Assembly (NCBI GenBank): GCA_905214895.1
Contig: CAJMNP010000009.1
Span: 1-17,189 of the forward strand
DNA: 17,189 bases
Direction of reading: 5' to 3'
DNA from: an uncultured bacterium
GTDB taxonomy: Bacteria; Actinomycetota; Coriobacteriia; Coriobacteriales; Coriobacteriaceae
Numbering within the stretch: position 1 is the stretch's first letter; the number at the start of each line of letters is the position of its first letter. A program made the position numbers and the translations under genes. The notes beneath the pieces are model-generated. The model was not told the DNA's origin and did no database searches. It worked only from the letters and a program-made list of their open reading frames with translations. Positions 12,626-17,189 of the stretch are shown here, piece by piece.

Positions 12626-12695
12626 TGAAAGGGTTTTGTTGAATCGGTTTGGTCTCGAGGCAATTGAGGCTGGGCTTAGCGAGAGGGGTCGTTGT

Positions 12696-14216
12696 ATGTC
12701 GGATAGCACGCCGCGAGAAAAACTGACACTTAAGCGCTATATAGAATTGCTCGAGGCGGAAGGCGTGGTCGTCTCCAAGCCGGCAGTGCCATGCGATTGG
12801 CCTATTGAATTTGCGACTGACGATTCGCGCCAAGTGCGTCCGGGCACGCTGTTTGTCTGTAAGGGGCGTGCATTTAAGCGCGAGTATCTGGTGTCGGCGA
12901 TTGCCGACGGCGCCGTCGCCTATGTGTCCGAGACGGATTACGGCGTCGATGCCCCCGCGATTATCGTCAACGATATCCGCCGTACGCTCGCTGTGGTGGC
13001 GGACGCCTATTACGGTCATCCCTCGGGCAAGGTGGAGGTCTGCGCTTTTACGGGCACCAAGGGCAAGTCGACCTGCAGCTTTTATCTGCGTGGCATTCTT
13101 GCCAACGAGGCTAAGCTCGCGGGTTGTCATCGACCTGCCCTCAACACGGGTATCGAGTTCGATGACGGTATCGAGACCGGTCCTTCTAAGCTGACGACCC
13201 CCGAGTCCTTCCTGCTGCAGTCGCGTATCGCACATGCCGCCGAGGCGGGCGCTCCGTGGCTGGTCATGGAGGCGTCGAGCCAGGGCCTTAAATACGAGCG
13301 TACGGGCAAGATTGACTTTGAAGTGGGTGCCTTTACCAATATCGGTGAGGACCATATCTCGCCGATCGAGCATCCCACGCTTGAGGATTACTTTGCCAGC
13401 AAGCTCAAGATTTTTTCGCAGAGCCGCTTTGCTGTGGTCAACCTCGATATGGATCACGTCGACCGCGTGCTCGAGGCGGCGTCCCGCTGCGAGCGCACGG
13501 TGACGTTCTCCCTGACCGACGAGCGTGCCGACGTGCTCGCGTTGGCGATTCGAAATGGCGACTGCGGCGTGGTGGCAACGGTGCGCACCCCCCGCTTTAC
13601 GCGCGACATGGTGATTCCCACGCCGGTAAAGTTCAACGTGTCCAACGCGCTTGCCGCTATTGCGTGCGCGGAGGCACTGGGCATTTCGGAAGAGGGCATC
13701 GTCCATGGGCTCGAGAACGTTTTTGTCCCCGGTCGTATGGAGCTCTACAGGTCGGAATCGGGCAAGATTTTGGGCGTCGTCGATTATGCCCATAACGGCA
13801 TGAGCCTTGAGACGCTCCTGCGCGATCTGCGAGAGAACTATCCGGAGCGCGAACTCGCGGTGGTGTTTGGCGCCACCGGCGGCAAAGGCGTCGATCGCCG
13901 GACCACGATGGGCATCGCTGCCGGTAAGTACGCCGACCGCATCGTGATCACCGAAGACGACCCGGGCCCCGAGAACGTCGAGGACATCTGCGACGAGATC
14001 GCACGCAATGTCCGGGAGCAGGGCAACGACAACTGGCAGATTGTGCTCGACCGTCCCGCTGCCATCGAGACCGCCGTGCGCGAGACCGAGCGGCCCGCCG
14101 TGGTGATCGTGACGGGCAAGGGCGTTGACGACTACATGTTGCGCAAGAACGGGGCCGAGCCCTGCGAGCGCGACGGCTCGGTTCTCAAGCGCATCCTTGC
14201 GGCGTACGATGCCTAA
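12696..14216 (+). CDS. murE: UDP-N-acetylmuramoyl-tripeptide synthetase (Mur ligase E), non-DAP type
   Basis: This ATP-dependent cytoplasmic ligase adds the third amino acid to UDP-MurNAc-L-Ala-D-Glu. With ATG 12696 it has 506 residues, the usual length; GAGAGGGG lies seven bases upstream, whereas the in-frame ATG at 12612 has none. Motifs are DDSRQVRPGTLFVCKG (42-57), the P-loop GTKGKST (120-126), LTTPES (166-171), a DHISPIEHP segment (219-227), GRMEL (346-350), DYAHN (363-367) and TGKGVDDY (473-480). At the site that selects the diamino acid it has DDPGPE (421-426) instead of the DNPR that binds meso-diaminopimelate, so L-Lys or L-Orn is more likely. A strong hairpin starts at its stop codon. 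It is divergent from asnB. Confidence 0.9.
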   Translation: MSDSTPREKLTLKRYIELLEAEGVVVSKPAVPCDWPIEFATDDSRQVRPGTLFVCKGRAFKREYLVSAIADGAVAYVSETDYGVDAPAIIVNDIRRTLAVVADAYYGHPSGKVEVCAFTGTKGKSTCSFYLRGILANEAKLAGCHRPALNTGIEFDDGIETGPSKLTTPESFLLQSRIAHAAEAGAPWLVMEASSQGLKYERTGKIDFEVGAFTNIGEDHISPIEHPTLEDYFASKLKIFSQSRFAVVNLDMDHVDRVLEAASRCERTVTFSLTDERADVLALAIRNGDCGVVATVRTPRFTRDMVIPTPVKFNVSNALAAIACAEALGISEEGIVHGLENVFVPGRMELYRSESGKILGVVDYAHNGMSLETLLRDLRENYPERELAVVFGATGGKGVDRRTTMGIAAGKYADRIVITEDDPGPENVEDICDEIARNVREQGNDNWQIVLDRPAAIETAVRETERPAVVIVTGKGVDDYMLRKNGAEPCERDGSVLKRILAAYDA

Positions 14217-14242
14217 ACGCTGCCGCCTTGAGGGTGGCGTTT
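14215..14242 (+). terminator. Terminator overlapping the murE stop
   Basis: AAACGCTGCC (14215-14224) pairs with GGTGGCGTTT (14233-14242) over ten positions with two G-U pairs. The T's of the arm end the stem, and no longer T-run follows. It begins within the TAA stop codon. Confidence 0.55.
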
Positions 14243-14280
14243 GCGAATCCTCGACGCCCGATGACCTAAGGCCTTCCAGG

Positions 14281-14304
14281 CGTGTTTACCCTAGGGAAAA
14301 CACG
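14281..14304. promoter_or_regulatory. 24-bp near-perfect palindrome centred on CCCTAGGG
   Basis: CGTGTTT (14281-14287) and AAACACG (14298-14304) flank ACCCTAGGGA; only one symmetric pair breaks the palindrome. It sits between the murE terminator and the HAD gene, 40 bases before its ATG, a natural operator position. It shares its core with the palindrome at 4154-4178. Confidence 0.5.
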
Positions 14305-14343
14305 CTACCAAGATCAAACCCCATCTATGTAAACGGAGTGATT

Positions 14344-15255
14344 ATGTCCCACAACACCCTGCCTACCGTCTCCGAGCTCTCGGGTGAGATACGCGAGCGT
14401 CTCGCAAAGGTCAACTATGTCTTTACCGACCTGGACGCCACCATGCTCGCGCCCGGCTCGTGCGTGCTGCGCGACAACGACGGCAACCCCTCGACCAAGC
14501 TCGTCGAGGCTGTCGTGGCACTTGCCCGCGCCGGCATTCAGGTGGTTCCCACCTCGGGCCGCAACCGTACCATGATCCACGAGGATGCGCGCGTGCTCGG
14601 TCTCAACTCCTACATCGGCGAGATGGGTGGCCTGGTCATGTACGATCTCAAGGCCAACGACTGGGAGTATCTGACCGGCGATATGCCCTACGACCCCGCC
14701 TGCGGCCTCACGCCGCATCAGGTGATCGAGCAGACCGGCGTGTGCGAGAAGATTCTCGCCCGCTGGCCGCATAAGATCGAGTACCACAACGATATGTCGA
14801 CTGGCTACAAGTACCGCGAGGTCACCGTCGGTATGCGCGGCGATGTGCCCGACGACGAGGTTCAGGCCATTCTTGACGAGGCCGGCTGCGGCCTGGTCTG
14901 GGCCTGCAACGGTCATCTGACGCATCTGTCCAAGCCGACGACGCTCGAGCTCGAGCGCGTCGAGGATGGCCGCGCGTTTAACATCAATCCCGCCGGCCTC
15001 AACAAGGGCGTTGCCATCGCACGTTTCTGCGAGCACCTGGGTATCGAGCGCGAGGAGACGCTGGCGCTCGGCGATTCCGAGTCCGACTTCTACATGGCTG
15101 ACCACGTGGGCACGTTCTGCCTGGTCGAGAATGGTTTGACCAGCGCCGGCGCGCCCGAGTTCCTGGATGCCTGCGATAACGCCTACGTCACGCGCGGAAA
15201 GATTGTCGACGGCTGGGCGGCAACGGCAGAGCTGCTCGTCGCGGCCCGCTCGTAG
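14344..15255 (+). CDS. HAD-superfamily hydrolase, Cof/MPGP-like phosphatase
   Basis: This cytoplasmic phosphatase of 303 residues has all four HAD motifs: DLDAT (29-33) with nucleophile Asp29 and acid Asp31, TSGR (70-73), Lys221 in LNKGVA (219-224), and GDSESD (243-248). The cap of about 120 residues between motifs II and III is of the C2 type found in Cof-like and mannosyl-3-phosphoglycerate or sucrose-phosphate phosphatases, which act on small phosphorylated sugars or cofactors. The substrate cannot be read from the sequence. ATG 14344 follows GGAG (14335-14338); the longer reading from 14125 would overlap murE and is rejected. It lies between murE and murI, but that does not prove a cell-wall role. 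Its stop is 53 bp from the murI start. Confidence 0.85.
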   Translation: MSHNTLPTVSELSGEIRERLAKVNYVFTDLDATMLAPGSCVLRDNDGNPSTKLVEAVVALARAGIQVVPTSGRNRTMIHEDARVLGLNSYIGEMGGLVMYDLKANDWEYLTGDMPYDPACGLTPHQVIEQTGVCEKILARWPHKIEYHNDMSTGYKYREVTVGMRGDVPDDEVQAILDEAGCGLVWACNGHLTHLSKPTTLELERVEDGRAFNINPAGLNKGVAIARFCEHLGIEREETLALGDSESDFYMADHVGTFCLVENGLTSAGAPEFLDACDNAYVTRGKIVDGWAATAELLVAARS

Positions 15256-15308
15256 TGCGGTCCTATCGTTCTGAGCCATATCTTTTCGAGAGAGAATCTG
15301 GTGAGGTA

Positions 15309-16193
15309 ATGTCCGATATCGAGAATCTGGCAGGTGACACGCGCCCGATCGGTGTGTTCGACTCGGGACTGGGCGGTCTGACGGTTGCGCGCGCGATTGC
15401 GACGGCATTGCCGCACGAGTCCGTCTACTACTTTGGAGACACCAAGCGCTGCCCCTACGGCACCCGCACCGAGGACGAGGTGCGCACGTTTGCACTGCAG
15501 GCGGGCCGTTGGCTGTCGAAGCACGACGTCAAGATCATGGTCATCGCCTGCAATACGGCGACCGCTGCGGCCTTGCGTTTGGCCCAGCAGGTGCTCGACG
15601 TTCCCGTCATCGGTGTGATCGCACCGGGCGCACGCGCAGCAATCAACAGCACCCGCACGCGCCGGGTGGGCGTGCTCGCCACCAACCTCACCATTCGCTC
15701 AGGCGCTTACACGCGTGCCATTCAGGATTTGGACGCCGGCGTCGACGTATACGGCTGCCCTGCCTCGAGCTTTGTCGAGGTCGTTGAGCACGAGCTCGCC
15801 TCGGGCGCGCATCTGCAAGAGCAGTGGCTCGAGAACGAGGACATCTTTGATACGCCTGCCGTACGCGCGCTGGTCGGCGCTACGGTTGAACCGCTGCGCG
15901 ACCACGGCATCGATACCGTGGTACTCGGCTGCACGCATTTTCCGCTGCTCGTGGGGCCTATTCGCCATGCGCTGGGTCCCGGAGTGCGCGTGGTGAGCTC
16001 CGCCGAGGAGACCACGCGCGAGCTGACCGATATTCTCACGCGCCGCGAGCAGCTGGCGGGCGACGCAGCCGAGCCGCAGCATCGTTTTGCAACGACGGCC
16101 GATAACATTGCCGAGTTTGCGGTGGCGGGCAGCTTTATCTTTGGCCAGCCGCTCAAGAGCATTGAGCATATCGATATCGACGAACTGAAATAG
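15309..16193 (+). CDS. murI: Glutamate racemase
   Basis: This 294-residue cofactor-independent racemase interconverts L- and D-glutamate, supplying D-Glu for peptidoglycan. The pair of catalytic cysteines is present: Cys81 in IACNTATAA (79-87) and Cys208 in LGCTHFPLL (206-214). Other family blocks are IGVFDSGLGGLTV (14-26) and FGDTKRCPYGTR (42-53). Length is a little above the usual 265-285, with a slightly longer N terminus. The start is uncertain: ATG 15309 has only GTGAGG placed very close, and the frame stays open to a GTG at 15255 overlapping the HAD stop. The conserved domain begins near residue 13 of the chosen start. It precedes rph and rdgB, a common actinobacterial order. Confidence 0.95.
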   Translation: MSDIENLAGDTRPIGVFDSGLGGLTVARAIATALPHESVYYFGDTKRCPYGTRTEDEVRTFALQAGRWLSKHDVKIMVIACNTATAAALRLAQQVLDVPVIGVIAPGARAAINSTRTRRVGVLATNLTIRSGAYTRAIQDLDAGVDVYGCPASSFVEVVEHELASGAHLQEQWLENEDIFDTPAVRALVGATVEPLRDHGIDTVVLGCTHFPLLVGPIRHALGPGVRVVSSAEETTRELTDILTRREQLAGDAAEPQHRFATTADNIAEFAVAGSFIFGQPLKSIEHIDIDELK

Positions 16194-16248
16194 ATATAAG
16201 GTCACCGACCAAAGGCTCACGTTCACCTTTTGCCGAAAGGATTTTTCT

Positions 16249-16974
16249 ATGGAGTATATGCAGGTCAATCGCGCCAACGGCCGCGCCGCCGATGAGCTGC
16301 GCCCCATCAAGCTTACCCGCGGCGTCATGAAGCACGCCCACGGTTCGTGCCTGGCCGAGTTTGGCGATACGCGCGTGCTGTGCGCTGCCACCATCGAGGA
16401 GGGCGTGCCGGGCTGGCGCAAGGGCGCCAAGGCCGGTTGGGTAACGGCGGAGTACGCCATGCTGCCGGCATCGACCGGCAAGCGCTGCAAGCGCGAGCAT
16501 GCCAACCGCAAGGGCCGCTCCATGGAGATTGAGCGCCTCATCGGCCGTAGCCTGCGCACCGTCGTCAACATGAAGGCGCTTGGAGAGTACACCGTCACCG
16601 TCGACTGTGACGTGATTCAGGCAGACGGCGGCACGCGAACGGCGAGCATTACCGGCGCCTGGGTGGCGTTGCACGACGCCCTTGCCATGTGGGTCGAGGC
16701 GGGTAAGCTCGAGCGCATCCCGCTCACGGGCCAGGTCGCCGCGATTTCCATGGGCGTTGTCGACGGCAACACCCTGCTCGACCTGGATTATTCCGAGGAC
16801 AGTCACGCCGAGGTCGACATGAACCTTGTCGCCACCGATACCGGTGAGATGATCGAGCTCCAGGGCACTGGCGAGCAAGCGCCCTTCGACCGCAAGCGCC
16901 TCAATGCCTTGCTCGATTTGGGCGACAAGGGCATCGCCGAGCTCATTGAACTCCAGCGCCAAGCCCTCGCCTAA
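16249..16974 (+). CDS. rph: Ribonuclease PH
   Basis: This 241-residue phosphorolytic 3'-5' exoribonuclease trims tRNA 3' ends and helps degrade structured RNA, working as a ring-shaped hexamer. Motifs seen are GRAADELRP (11-19), GWVTAEYAMLP (63-73), the ring-contact and phosphate region GRSMEIERLIGRSLR (89-103), DCDVIQADGGTRTASITGAW (119-138), and the metal-binding LLDLDYSED (176-184) with Asp178 and Asp184. The sequence TGEQAPF replaces the more usual TAEGxPF near residue 206. AAAGG eight bases upstream fits ATG 16249; ATG 16258 is a second option. A small AAGGT / ACCTT stem lies in the 55-bp gap after murI. Confidence 0.96.
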   Translation: MEYMQVNRANGRAADELRPIKLTRGVMKHAHGSCLAEFGDTRVLCAATIEEGVPGWRKGAKAGWVTAEYAMLPASTGKRCKREHANRKGRSMEIERLIGRSLRTVVNMKALGEYTVTVDCDVIQADGGTRTASITGAWVALHDALAMWVEAGKLERIPLTGQVAAISMGVVDGNTLLDLDYSEDSHAEVDMNLVATDTGEMIELQGTGEQAPFDRKRLNALLDLGDKGIAELIELQRQALA

Positions 16975-17011
16975 CCTGCCAAAAAGGGACAGGTTTATTT
17001 CGGCAGGTTTT
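16973..17011 (+). terminator. Terminator after rph
   Basis: AACCTGCC (16973-16980), starting in the stop codon, pairs perfectly with GGCAGGTT (17002-17009), and further T's follow. The 21-nt loop contains AAAAAGGGACAGGTTTATTT, an A/T-rich stretch with a second copy of the CAGGTTT word, so alternative pairing is possible. Confidence 0.65.
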
Positions 17012-17042
17012 ATCTGCGGAAACGCCGATAGATAAGGTTGAC

Positions 17043-17092
17043 GCCACATGAAAGGGGAGACGCCGAAGGGCCAGTCCCTTTTACGTGGCTTT
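17043..17092 (+). terminator. Second long hairpin before rdgB
   Basis: GCCACATGAAAGGG (17043-17056) pairs with CCCTTTTACGTGGC (17076-17089), with one mismatch and one G-U pair, and TTT follows. It stands 12 bases before the rdgB ribosome binding site, so it may be a leader attenuator rather than an end terminator. Confidence 0.45.
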
Positions 17093-17116
17093 GCTATACG
17101 GACAAGGAGACCACTC

Positions 17117-17189
17117 ATGGCACTTGAGATGATTGACATCGACACCCTCGACCCGGCGGCGACCATCGTCGTGGCAACGGGCAACGCCC
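17117..17189 (+). CDS. rdgB: Non-canonical purine NTP pyrophosphatase RdgB/HAM1, 5' end only
   Basis: Only the first 24 codons are in the window. They end in TIVVATGNA, the N-terminal strand and nucleotide-binding loop (VVATGN, usually followed by xHK) of the RdgB/HAM1 family, which removes dITP and XTP from the nucleotide pool. AAGGAG (17104-17109) lies seven bases before ATG 17117. Position after murI and rph supports the call, since this order recurs in Actinobacteria. An N-terminal extension of about 15 residues before the motif is longer than in E. coli RdgB. The rest of the gene is outside. Confidence 0.75.
   Translation, partial: MALEMIDIDTLDPAATIVVATGNA

Noticed and set aside
12612..12695. 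Longer murE start at ATG 12612
   Set aside because: No ribosome binding site, probably overlaps the promoter, and the extra 28 residues are not Mur-like.
12570..13793. Minus-strand open frame of 407 codons opposite murE
   Set aside because: Antisense shadow of murE; no motif and no ribosome binding site identified.
14314..15495. Minus-strand open frame of 393 codons opposite the HAD gene and start of murI
   Set aside because: Antisense shadow spanning two convincing genes.
16153..17184. Minus-strand open frame of 343 codons opposite rph and rdgB
   Set aside because: Antisense shadow; it runs through two terminator hairpins and over the rdgB start.

Overview
The window looks like chromosomal DNA from a GC-rich Gram-positive gut actinobacterium of the class Coriobacteriia, most likely Collinsella or a close relative. 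This is inferred from gene content and protein style: a fused actinobacterial EcfA, an argC-J-B-D gene order, a Lys/Orn-lineage MurE, a murI-rph-rdgB string, and high third-position GC. No rRNA or database match was available to confirm it. There is no complete mobile element, CRISPR array or phage gene. The window is mostly housekeeping genes, and the unusual signals lie in the intergenic DNA.

Layout. (1) Positions 1-4625: an extended -10 promoter and an FMN riboswitch precede a riboflavin ECF transporter operon. It encodes the S-component RibU, a double-ATPase EcfA fusion and the transmembrane EcfT, with start/stop overlaps. Two tandem paralogous flavin-split-barrel (PPOX-family) proteins follow. 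(2) Positions 4671-9866: an arginine/ornithine block. Two ArgR-type boxes 21 bp apart precede argC, argJ, argB and argD. A long hairpin with a run of T residues sits between argC and argJ, and another long hairpin follows argD. The four enzymes take N-acetylglutamate to ornithine through the acetyl-recycling route; argF, argG and argH are not in the window. (3) Positions 9867-10526: a 650-bp non-coding stretch. It holds an AT-rich segment bounded by 18-bp inverted repeats, a possible promoter, two related tRNA-end/terminator units, and a complete minus-strand tRNA-Val(UAC). (4) Positions 10527-12395, minus strand: asnB, a glutamine-dependent asparagine synthetase. (5) Positions 12696-17189, plus strand: murE, a HAD-family phosphatase, murI, rph, and the first codons of rdgB, which runs off the end.

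How the genes fit together. The riboflavin system takes up a flavin precursor, probably under feedback by FMN, and the downstream PPOX proteins are likely flavin users. MurI supplies D-glutamate and MurE adds the diamino acid to the UDP-MurNAc-dipeptide. MurE carries DDPGPE where the DAP-type enzymes carry DNPR. That fits a non-DAP wall (L-Lys or L-Orn) and makes the ornithine made by ArgCJBD a possible wall precursor as well as an arginine precursor. RNase PH and RdgB are general RNA and nucleotide-pool maintenance enzymes.

The best candidates for something undescribed are the argC-argJ hairpin, the tRNA-end repeat units with the neighbouring inverted-repeat segment, and the MurE specificity motif.
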